Part shown: piece after piece, positions 1 to 5,463 of the stretch | How positions within the stretch are numbered: position 1 is the stretch's first letter | Layout of the letters: every line of letters begins with the position of its first letter | Origin: a bacterium | Lineage (GTDB): Bacteria; Krumholzibacteriota; Krumholzibacteriia; LZORAL124-64-63 | Direction: 5' to 3' | Assembly (NCBI GenBank): GCA_030591105.1 | Contig: JAUVBS010000117.1 | Span: 1-6,800 of the forward strand | Length of the DNA stretch: 6,800 bases | The notes under the pieces: model-generated | What the model was told of the DNA's origin: nothing | The model's input: the letters and a program-made list of their open reading frames with translations, nothing else | Database searches by the model: none | Program-made: the position numbers and the translations under genes

Positions 1-198
1 GTGCTGATGGCCACCCACGACCCGATCCTCGCGCTGATGGGCGACCGCCGCGTCGTCCTGGGCGGAGGGGCCATGCGCCAGGTGATCGAGCCGACCGAAC
101 GTGAGCGCGCCAATCTCACCGAACTGCGCACCATCGACGCCCGCTTGATGGCGTTGCGACACCGCTTGCGTAGCGGCGAGCGGCTGGACGAGATCTGA
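1..198 (+). CDS. ABC transporter ATP-binding protein, C-terminal fragment (5' end outside window)
   Basis: The reading frame is open from the first base and ends at TGA 196-198, so this is the tail of a gene starting upstream. The visible 65 residues begin with a hydrophobic strand followed by Met-Ala-Thr-His-Asp. This is the usual form of the ABC ATPase H-loop (switch histidine, sixth visible residue). A short Asp-Arg-Arg-Val-Val-Leu strand and a Gly-rich turn follow, as in the end of the nucleotide-binding domain. The last 35 residues are charged and probably helical, rich in Arg, Glu and Leu, and look like the short C-terminal helix seen in some export or lipoprotein-type ABC ATPases. Walker A, signature and Walker B motifs would lie upstream and cannot be seen, so the substrate cannot be named. 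The GTG at position 1 is an internal codon, not a start. Family placement rests on the H-loop context only. Confidence 0.7.
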   Translation: MLMATHDPILALMGDRRVVLGGGAMRQVIEPTERERANLTELRTIDARLMALRHRLRSGERLDEI

Positions 199-284
199 CC
201 GCTTCGCGTTCTTTTCGACCGGGTATTCGGCACTCCTTGCCGGCGATGTGCAATGCCCTGCCCACCCCTGGGTAATCCCTTATC

Positions 285-308
285 GGCCTTAAATAGCTAT
301 TTCAAGCC
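285..308. promoter_or_regulatory. Imperfect 24-nt dyad upstream of the PilY1-type gene, possible operator
   Basis: The 264-nt gap between the ABC ATPase and the PilY1-type gene contains a local AT-rich patch. Its core, AAATAGCTATTT at 291-302, is a perfect 12-nt palindrome. Extending outward, GGC at 285-287 matches GCC at 306-308 and one further T-A pair forms, giving 10 of 12 symmetric pairs. This is the form of a homodimeric regulator site, and the position, about 155 nt before the start codon, would fit a promoter region. I could not identify convincing -35 and -10 boxes or a sigma-54 site. The role is inferred from symmetry alone. I see nothing else in 199-462 except the ribosome-binding site. 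Confidence 0.3.
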
Positions 309-450
309 ATATTGGACCTTAGTAGGGGGCTCTTTGGCCTAGGTGCGGATGTTGCCCTTTCAAGGCCGAGATTCTGTCCGATCGTCTGCTACCGTTCCGG
401 TGCGGCCCCTGCCGCGCGGAGGGTATCGGACCTCGATTTGGTTACAATCC

Positions 451-457
451 GGAGGAG
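451..457 (+). promoter_or_regulatory. Ribosome-binding site that fixes the PilY1-type start
   Basis: GGAGGAG lies 5 nt before the ATG at 463. The frame is open further upstream to a GTG at 343, but that start has no comparable Shine-Dalgarno sequence and would put a 40-residue non-hydrophobic stretch in front of a clear signal peptide. This site therefore decides for 463. Confidence 0.8.
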
Positions 458-462
458 CGATC

Positions 463-3198
463 ATGCTGCGCCACAAACCGAACCCGCATCCGTTCTGGAC
501 CGGTAGCGTGGTGATCCTGGCGTTGATGCTGCCGCTGACCGCGGCCCTCGCGCAGACCTGTGAGGTGCCGCTGTTCGTGATGCAGGCCGGGGCTGGGGCC
601 AACGTGATGATCCTGGCCGACAACTCCGGATCGATGAACGAAGCGCTCTACCATCCGGGTTACGATCCGCGCGCCACCTACGACGGCCTGTTCCACACCG
701 AGGCGTTCTATTTTGTCGCGTCGGACGGAGAGCGGGCGCCGGTGAACTTCAATCCGGCCTGGCCCGTGACCCCGAACGCGTACCTGATCGATTCGGACAA
801 CGGCGAGCGCGGCCGCTACCTGGGCAACTACCTGAACTGGATCTATTTTCACGCCAGCGAAGACCAGCTGCTGGGGCTGCCCCGCACGACCCGTATCCAG
901 GTCCTCAAAGCGGTGCTTTGCGATCTGATCGACGCCACGAGTGCCCGACTGCGGCTCGGTCTGTGTGTTTACCAGAACGACCACTTCGGCAGTATCATCG
1001 GCAAGTGCGGGGTCAATGCGGTGTCGCTGAAGGCTCAGGTCAACGGTATCACGGCCAACGCCTGGACCCCGACCGGCGAGGCGATGGAGACGATCCTCGA
1101 CTACTTCTCCGAAGACGGGCCCAACGCCGTCATCGAGGATTTCTGCCAGTACAACTTCTTGATCGTCGTGACCGACGGTTATCCGACCATGGACCGCGAG
1201 GTCAGTGGTTATCTACACGACGCCGACGGTGACGGGAACGATCCCGGCAATTGTGAGAGTATCGGCGCACCCTACAACGATGAGTCACACCACTGCACCG
1301 ACCACATGGACGACGTCGCCTACTACATGGCGCACAACGACCTGCGGTCTGATCTGACCGACGATCAGATCGTACACACCTACACCATCGGATTTCACAT
1401 CGACGCACTGTTGCTCGAGGAGACCGCGGTCAACGGCGGTGGACTCTACTTCACCGCCCAGAACGCCGTCGAGTTGCGCTCGAGTATCGAGTGGGCACTG
1501 CAGGACATCATCCGGCGGATATCCTCCGGTTCGGCGGTGGCGGTGGTCGCGAGCGAACGCGGTACCGACGACCGTCTGTTCCGCGGCAAGTTCATGCCGG
1601 TCTCTTGGGACGGTTATCTCGAGGCCTACGATCTGCCCTACAATCCGGGTGACACTCCGGTGTGGGAAGCGGGCGACCTGCTGTCGCAACGAGCTTCGAG
1701 CGACCGTCAGATCATCACCGCTCTCGGCACCGCGGTCTACCCGTTCATTCAGGGTAACGCGGACGATCTGTGGCTTCAGATGGGTGCGGTCAACGAGGAC
1801 GAAGCGGCTGCGTTGATCCGCTGGGGCCGCGGCGAGGACGAAACCGGCTTGCGCGACCGCGGCGGTTGGAAGCTGGGCGACATCATCCACTCGACTCCGG
1901 TGGTCGTCGGTGCGGCGACGCAGTTCTCCCCGGAGGAGAGCTACCAGGAGTACTTCGTCCAGACCGTTGCGCGACAGAAGATGATCTACGTCGGCGCCAA
2001 CGACGGCATGCTCCACGCTTTCAACGCCGACAACGGACGCGAGGCGTGGGCCTTCGTGCCTGAATTCGCTCTGCCAGTGTTCAAGGATATGGCCGATTCG
2101 AGCTACTGCCACCGCTACACCTGCGACGGCACCGTGACCGTGCGCGATGCCAAGATCGGTACGGCCTGGCGCACCATCTTGATCGGCGGCGGACGCCAAG
2201 GCGGTGCGGGCTATTTCTGTCTCGACGTGACCCAGCCGTACAATCCGTTGCTGCTGTGGCAAACGACGCTACCCGGTGGGGTGCCTTTCTCCTCCGAAGC
2301 CGAGATCGTGACGATCAACAGCCAGAGTGTCGCCGTGATCGGGTCGGGGCTCGACGTTCTCAACGGTGAGGCTCACCTCTTCGCCTACGATGTGTTTACC
2401 GGAACGTTACTGGGTGACCTGTTGCTGAGCGTCGACGCACGGAGCCGCAACAAGGCGACGATGCCCGAGGTCGTCGACATTGAGCTCGACGGTGAGTCCG
2501 ATCTGGTCTACGTCGGGGACCTGCTCGGGAACCTGTGGCGCATCGACTTGAACCATTCGACCAGTCCGGGCATGTGGTCGGTGACCCAGTTCTTCACCGA
2601 CGATCGCCCGATCACCGCCTCACCAGTGGCGGCTTACGGTTTGAACGGCTCGGTGAACGTCTACTTCGGCACCGGCGCGTATCTCGAAGAAGACGATATG
2701 ATGACCAGCGAGCAGAACAGTTTCTACTGCCTGTTCGACCGCCACGGTGGTAGTTCGCTCAATCGCCGCGACCTCGCCGACCAGACGAACGGTGGCGGCG
2801 AGATCGGTAACGACCAAGGCTGGTTCGTCGACTTGTGGCACGAGGCCGGCGAGCGCGTCACCGAGCAGGCCGTGGTCGTGGCGCAGACGGTATACTTCAC
2901 CGCCTATGCCCCGACCCAGACCGCCTGCGTGTCCGGTGGCACGTCCTGGTTGTACAGCATGACCTATGACACCGCCGATGTGCCCGATACCGAGGACGAC
3001 GAAAGCTCGGGCGTGCGCGATGTGTTGATCGGCGATGGCATCGCCTCGCGGCCGGTGGTCGACATCGCCCACTCCAACGTCGTCATCCAGGCCAGCGATG
3101 CGACGATCCACATCGAGGACATCCCGGCGGTATTCTTCAGTCTTGTCGTGCGCTCGTGGCAGGAGAATTACGACTTTGTCACCGAGCCGCCGCAATGA
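463..3198 (+). CDS. pilY1: PilY1-family type IV pilus-associated protein with VWA domain
   Basis: This encodes a 911-residue exported protein. Residues 1-30 form a signal peptide: basic start, hydrophobic core at about 15-28, likely cleavage after Ala-Leu-Ala. A von Willebrand A domain follows, with a MIDAS motif of Asp53, Ser55 and Ser57, a Thr-Pro-Thr segment at 202-204 and Asp238 in Val-Val-Thr-Asp-Gly. An Asp-rich loop at 253-260 looks like a calcium site. The C-terminal half, about 470-890, matches the PilY1 beta-propeller: Tyr-Val-Gly-Ala-Asn-Asp-Gly-Met-Leu-His-Ala-Phe at 509-520, a His-Arg-Tyr segment at 550-552, a Gly-Gly-Gly-Arg-Gln-Gly-Gly segment at 575-581, and Val-Gly-Asp-Leu-Leu-Gly-Asn-Leu-Trp-Arg at 684-693. 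In the known family PilY1 sits at the pilus tip or cell surface, promotes pilus extension with the minor pilins, and acts in adhesion and surface sensing. No minor pilin genes are next to it, so the precise role here is inferred. Twelve cysteines occur after the signal peptide, consistent with an oxidised, exported protein. Confidence 0.92.
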   Translation: MLRHKPNPHPFWTGSVVILALMLPLTAALAQTCEVPLFVMQAGAGANVMILADNSGSMNEALYHPGYDPRATYDGLFHTEAFYFVASDGERAPVNFNPAWPVTPNAYLIDSDNGERGRYLGNYLNWIYFHASEDQLLGLPRTTRIQVLKAVLCDLIDATSARLRLGLCVYQNDHFGSIIGKCGVNAVSLKAQVNGITANAWTPTGEAMETILDYFSEDGPNAVIEDFCQYNFLIVVTDGYPTMDREVSGYLHDADGDGNDPGNCESIGAPYNDESHHCTDHMDDVAYYMAHNDLRSDLTDDQIVHTYTIGFHIDALLLEETAVNGGGLYFTAQNAVELRSSIEWALQDIIRRISSGSAVAVVASERGTDDRLFRGKFMPVSWDGYLEAYDLPYNPGDTPVWEAGDLLSQRASSDRQIITALGTAVYPFIQGNADDLWLQMGAVNEDEAAALIRWGRGEDETGLRDRGGWKLGDIIHSTPVVVGAATQFSPEESYQEYFVQTVARQKMIYVGANDGMLHAFNADNGREAWAFVPEFALPVFKDMADSSYCHRYTCDGTVTVRDAKIGTAWRTILIGGGRQGGAGYFCLDVTQPYNPLLLWQTTLPGGVPFSSEAEIVTINSQSVAVIGSGLDVLNGEAHLFAYDVFTGTLLGDLLLSVDARSRNKATMPEVVDIELDGESDLVYVGDLLGNLWRIDLNHSTSPGMWSVTQFFTDDRPITASPVAAYGLNGSVNVYFGTGAYLEEDDMMTSEQNSFYCLFDRHGGSSLNRRDLADQTNGGGEIGNDQGWFVDLWHEAGERVTEQAVVVAQTVYFTAYAPTQTACVSGGTSWLYSMTYDTADVPDTEDDESSGVRDVLIGDGIASRPVVDIAHSNVVIQASDATIHIEDIPAVFFSLVVRSWQENYDFVTEPPQ

Positions 3199-3216
3199 TA
3201 GACCGCGACGCAAACG

Positions 3217-3241
3217 CGGCCGGGCGGAGCACGCCTGGCCG
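3217..3241 (+). other. Intercistronic hairpin between the PilY1-type gene and the next gene
   Basis: The left arm 3217-3226 (CGGCCGGGCG) pairs with 3232-3241 (CGCCTGGCCG) around a 5-nt loop, giving 10 bp with one G-U pair. It lies 19 nt after the PilY1-type stop and ends 9 nt before the next gene's Shine-Dalgarno sequence. There is no T tract, so it is unlikely to be an intrinsic terminator. An mRNA-stability or processing element between two co-transcribed genes is more plausible, which is inference. Confidence 0.45.
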
Positions 3242-3262
3242 TACGGAAAGGGAGGCGCAGTC

Positions 3263-3751
3263 ATGTTGAATCACCACCCACGTAAGGCGACCGGATTGTC
3301 CGCCTGGCGCGGCCTGGCCCTGCTGGTGGCGGTCCTGGTGGCTGTGATCGCTATCGCACCGGCCCAGACGCAGGCGGGCTGGTTCAGCAAGAAAAAGAAG
3401 CAAGATGACGAGCAGAAGCAGCCGCATCGATTCGAGAAGCACCCGGACATGCGGTATCTCGTCGGCACACTGACGCGTGGCGGCCTGAACGGCTGGCAAG
3501 TCAACGGTGTCGACGTGGCGATCCAATCGTCGACCAAGATCACGACCCAGGATCAGAGCCGCAGCAACTACTCGCCGCTGCGCGAGGGTCGTGAGGTCAT
3601 CCTCATGGGTAGCCAGTACGCCGGCCAGATGGTCGTACGCCAGGCCATCGTCCTGAAGCCCGACCGGCAACTGCCGGCCTACAACAACAAGGAACAGATC
3701 GTCTGGAGCGAGTCCGACCACACCGTCGGCGAGGGCACGGGTCCTCTGTAG
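3263..3751 (+). CDS. Exported protein with a DUF5666-like domain
   Basis: This encodes 162 residues starting at ATG 3263, preceded by GGGAGG at 3250-3255. The same frame is open further upstream inside the PilY1-type gene, but that part is an Arg/Ser-rich shadow with no signal. Residues 1-38 are a signal peptide: basic start, long Leu/Val/Ala core at 18-34, likely cleavage after Ala-Gln-Thr-Gln-Ala. A Lys-rich charged stretch follows at 43-56. Residues about 65-133 have the spacing of the small beta-rich DUF5666 type: a Val-Gly-Thr-Leu strand, Trp-Gln-Val-Asn-Gly, Thr-Lys-Ile, a Leu-Arg-Glu-Gly-Arg-Glu-Val turn and a final Gln-Ala-Ile-Val strand. No catalytic residues are apparent. It lies 64 nt after the PilY1-type gene and before a terminator, so the two are probably co-transcribed. 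A periplasmic or surface partner is possible but unproven. The coding call is firm; the domain name is a resemblance. Confidence 0.75.
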   Translation: MLNHHPRKATGLSAWRGLALLVAVLVAVIAIAPAQTQAGWFSKKKKQDDEQKQPHRFEKHPDMRYLVGTLTRGGLNGWQVNGVDVAIQSSTKITTQDQSRSNYSPLREGREVILMGSQYAGQMVVRQAIVLKPDRQLPAYNNKEQIVWSESDHTVGEGTGPL

Positions 3752-3801
3752 ACCGGATCGCCTGTTGATGCCCGGTTGCCACTGTGGCCGGGACGAATAT
3801 C

Positions 3802-3840
3802 CAGCGCGGGGGCCCGCGAATAGCCCCCGCGCTGTTTTTT
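3802..3840 (+). terminator. Rho-independent terminator after the DUF5666-like gene
   Basis: CAGCGCGGGGGC at 3802-3813 pairs perfectly with 3823-3834, a 12-bp GC-rich stem with a 9-nt loop, followed at once by six T (3835-3840). It sits 50 nt after the stop codon of the upstream gene, in the right orientation to end the PilY1-type transcript. Confidence 0.93.
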
Positions 3841-3851
3841 AGCTCCTTGCC

Positions 3852-3899
3852 ATTTGGTGTGGGCGCTATTTGGTGTGGGCGCTATTTGGTGTGGGCGAT
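3852..3899. repeat. Tandem array, 3 copies of a 16-nt unit
   Basis: The unit is ATTTGGTGTGGGCGCT. Copies at 3852-3867 and 3868-3883 are identical; the third (3884-3899) differs at one base (C to A). The array starts 11 nt after the terminator T tract. It is non-coding and its unit is not a multiple of three. Confidence 0.95.
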
Positions 3900-4090
3900 A
3901 CGATCCCGAGATACCACAACCCCGGACTGTCCCGTTGCTCCACCAATCGAAGACCCCCCGGGGCCCCCCCGAAAGATCAAAGGATGTTGCTTTACTTGTC
4001 TTGGTGTCGTCCGTCTTGGCATCATCCCTCGTCGAGGTATTTCCCACGCGAGCATGATCGGCCCGATGATCGCGGGCCTGCGGCCAATGC

Positions 4091-4132
4091 CTTTGCACCG
4101 ACCGCTTTGCACCGATCGCTTTGCACCGACCG
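4091..4132. repeat. Tandem array, 3 copies of a 14-nt unit
   Basis: The unit is CTTTGCACCGACCG at 4091-4104, 4105-4118 and 4119-4132. The first and third copies are identical; the middle one has a single C to T change. Each copy contains TTGCAC. It is unrelated to the 16-nt array upstream by sequence. Confidence 0.95.
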
Positions 4133-4189
4133 TTCGGCTTGGTAAGCTGGCATCCGTTGTGACGGGCGCACTGCCGAGTCTCAACTGAA

Positions 4190-4231
4190 GTTGTACCATC
4201 TGAGTTGTACCAGCTGAGATCTACCAGCTGA
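4190..4231. repeat. Tandem array, 3 copies of a 14-nt unit, running into the mobB ribosome-binding site
   Basis: The copies are GTTGTACCATCTGA (4190-4203), GTTGTACCAGCTGA (4204-4217) and GATCTACCAGCTGA (4218-4231). Copies 1 and 2 differ at one position, copies 2 and 3 at three. The last two bases of copy 3 form the start of the mobB Shine-Dalgarno sequence, so the array ends 9 nt before the start codon. Confidence 0.9.
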
Positions 4232-4235
4232 GGAG
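4230..4235 (+). promoter_or_regulatory. mobB ribosome-binding site
   Basis: GAGGAG lies 5 nt before ATG 4241 and supports this start over the later in-frame ATG at 4268. Its first two bases belong to the third copy of the 14-nt array, so loss or gain of a copy would change the upstream context but could leave the site intact. Confidence 0.7.
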
Positions 4236-4240
4236 CTAGG

Positions 4241-4891
4241 ATGCCGACGAATTCCCCGAAGTACGAGATGTCGCTGGCGGGCGGACCCGAGGGGTCGTCA
4301 CGGCCCACGCCGCCGGCGGTCGGTTTCGTGGGCTGGTCCGGCTCCGGCAAGACCACCTTGATCGAGCAAGTGATCGCCGGGCTGACGGCCCGCGGCTACC
4401 GGGTCGGTGCGTTGAAGCACGACGCGCATCGTTTCACCATCGATGTACCGGGCAAGGACAGCTACCGCTTCACCGCGGCCGGCGCGGAGGCGACGTTGAT
4501 CGTCGCGGCGGACAAGCTGGCGCTGCTGCGGCGTCATACCGTGGAGCCGTCGCCGGAGGAATTGGTCGCCACCTACTTTTCGGATGTGGACATCGTCGTC
4601 GTCGAGGGATTCAAGCAGAGCTCGCTGGCCAAGATCGAGGTGTACCGGCCGGCTCTCGGCCGCGGGTTGATCGCCACGACAGAAGGGCACCTGGCCAACC
4701 TGATCGCCGTGGCCAGCGACGAAGCTCTGTCCGGTGCGTCGCTGCCGGCCGCCGAGCGGCTGCCGGCCAACGAGCTACTGCCGGCCAACGACCTACTGCC
4801 GGCCAACCTGCCGATTCTCGATCTGAACGACCCCACATCCGTGGTAGACTTCCTCGTCCGTAAGTTCCTCAGCGCGGGTGACGATCCGTAG
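4241..4891 (+). CDS. mobB: Molybdopterin-guanine dinucleotide biosynthesis adapter protein MobB
   Basis: This encodes a 216-residue cytoplasmic GTP-binding protein that, in the known family, binds MobA and aids conversion of molybdopterin cofactor to the MGD form. After a polar 26-residue lead, a beta strand (27-30) runs into the Walker A motif Gly-Trp-Ser-Gly-Ser-Gly-Lys-Thr at 31-38. The MobB-typical Leu-Lys-His-Asp at 58-61 and Gly-Lys-Asp-Ser-Tyr-Arg at 71-76 follow. Asp-Ile-Val-Val-Val-Glu-Gly-Phe-Lys at 117-125 is the Walker B region with the family Glu-Gly-x-Lys. The protein is longer than the usual roughly 170 residues, partly because of an N-terminal extension and partly because of a repeated segment at 168-190 rich in Leu-Pro-Ala-Asn, just before the family's closing Leu-Asp-Leu-Asn-Asp. 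It is first in the cofactor cluster, 89 nt before moaC. Its partner MobA is encoded two genes on as a fusion domain. Confidence 0.93.
   Translation: MPTNSPKYEMSLAGGPEGSSRPTPPAVGFVGWSGSGKTTLIEQVIAGLTARGYRVGALKHDAHRFTIDVPGKDSYRFTAAGAEATLIVAADKLALLRRHTVEPSPEELVATYFSDVDIVVVEGFKQSSLAKIEVYRPALGRGLIATTEGHLANLIAVASDEALSGASLPAAERLPANELLPANDLLPANLPILDLNDPTSVVDFLVRKFLSAGDDP
4742..4813 (+). repeat. In-frame tandem array, 4 copies of an 18-nt unit inside mobB
   Basis: The unit is CTGCCGGCCAACGAGCTA with variants; copies lie at 4742-4759, 4760-4777, 4778-4795 and 4796-4813. The middle two copies differ at one position and the outer two are more diverged. Each copy encodes six residues of the form Leu-Pro-Ala-Asn-Glu/Asp-Leu. 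The array lies beyond the nucleotide-binding core. Confidence 0.93.
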
Positions 4892-4899
4892 CCGGATCG
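4882..4899 (+). other. Small hairpin spanning the mobB stop codon
   Basis: CGATCCG at 4882-4888 pairs with CGGATCG at 4893-4899 around a 4-nt loop holding the TAG stop (4889-4891). There is no T tract and moaC follows on the same strand, so it is not read as a terminator. It may be chance, or a small stability or coupling element. Confidence 0.35.
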
Positions 4900-4980
4900 A
4901 ACCGGCAACGTACGGGCCTTGGCGATCGCACGGTCGGTTTCGCCGCAATTGGTTCTCGAAGCTCTCGGTGGGAGGTACTC

Positions 4981-5463
4981 GTGCCCAGCAACCATTTCGA
5001 CGATGAGGGCCGCGCCTGGATGATCGACGTCAGCGATAAGGAGCGGACTTTGCGCTCCGCCGAGGCCGAGACCTCGGTGCAGCTGGGTCCGGAACTACTG
5101 GCGCGGGTAACTGCGCGCACGGTGGGCAAGGGAGATGTGCTCGGAGTTGCGCGGCTGGCCGGTATTGGTGCGGTGAAGCGGACTCCGGAGCTGATTCCGC
5201 TGGCCCATCCTCTGTCGCTGCAACACGCAGCGGTCGAATTCGTGACCGATACTCGAGAGGGCAGTGTTCGTGTGCTGTGCCGTGTGCGGGCCCACGAGCG
5301 CACCGGCGTCGAGATGGAGGCCATGGTCGGCGCCTCGGTCGCGGCACTGGCTATCTACGACATGTGCAAGGGGGAGGACAAGGGCATCACCATCGGTCCG
5401 ACGCGTTTGCTCTGGAAAGAAGGGGGCAAGAGCGGAACCTACCGACGGGAGGGAGACGGGTGA
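4981..5463 (+). CDS. moaC: Cyclic pyranopterin monophosphate synthase MoaC
   Basis: This encodes a 160-residue cytoplasmic enzyme that, with MoaA, makes cyclic pyranopterin monophosphate in the first step of molybdenum cofactor synthesis. The length is normal for the family. The start is GTG 4981, with GGGAGG at 4970-4975 five nt upstream. Family motifs run in order: Met-Ile-Asp-Val-Ser at 14-18, Lys-Gly-Asp-Val-Leu at 50-54, Leu-Ile-Pro-Leu-Ala-His-Pro-Leu at 71-78, Thr-Gly-Val-Glu-Met-Glu-Ala at 108-114, Tyr-Asp-Met-Cys-Lys at 126-130 and Gly-Gly-Lys-Ser-Gly at 148-152. Lys50, His76, Asp127 and Lys130 match the active-site residues of E. coli MoaC (Lys51, His77, Asp128, Lys131). The usual Cys before His-Pro-Leu is Ala75 here; this Cys is not one of the catalytic residues named above. 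The stop overlaps the start of the next gene by 4 nt, suggesting translational coupling. Confidence 0.96.
   Translation: MPSNHFDDEGRAWMIDVSDKERTLRSAEAETSVQLGPELLARVTARTVGKGDVLGVARLAGIGAVKRTPELIPLAHPLSLQHAAVEFVTDTREGSVRVLCRVRAHERTGVEMEAMVGASVAALAIYDMCKGEDKGITIGPTRLLWKEGGKSGTYRREGDG

Larger units (their letters stand above)
3752..4240. other. Gene-free interval with terminator and three tandem arrays
   Basis: This 489-nt stretch separates the PilY1-type unit from the molybdenum-cofactor cluster. It contains the intrinsic terminator (3802-3840), three short tandem arrays (3852-3899, 4091-4132, 4190-4231) and a C6-G4-C7 tract at 3954-3970. Several open frames cross it on both strands, but they pass through the terminator or the arrays, lack ribosome-binding sites and give low-complexity translations, so I call no gene. 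A promoter for mobB is expected here; I could find only weak matches. Confidence 0.7.

Noticed and set aside
229..243. Sigma-54 site around CGGCACTCCTTGC
   Set aside because: The GG and GC elements are 8 nt apart rather than the required 10.
343..462. N-terminal extension of the PilY1-type frame from a GTG at 343
   Set aside because: It lacks a ribosome-binding site and would bury the signal peptide 40 residues inside; ATG 463 has both a strong site and a proper signal.
1285..2262. 325-residue open frame on the - strand inside the PilY1-type gene
   Set aside because: Long antisense frames are expected opposite GC-rich genes; its Arg, Val and His-rich translation has no recognisable motif.
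3954..3970. C6-G4-C7 tract as a regulatory hairpin
   Set aside because: The self-pairing stretch is too compact to form a useful loop and it is close to what a slippage-prone GC tract would give by chance.
4121..4148. Promoter for mobB, TTGCAC with TAAGCT at 16-nt spacing
   Set aside because: Each box matches the sigma-70 consensus at only about half its positions, and TTGCAC is simply part of the repeated 14-nt unit.
3784..4188. 134-residue open frame on the + strand in the intergenic region
   Set aside because: It starts before and runs through the terminator and two tandem arrays, has no ribosome-binding site and resembles no family.
3679..4356. 225-residue open frame on the - strand
   Set aside because: It overlaps the ends of two real genes, covers the terminator and all three arrays, and its translation is low-complexity.
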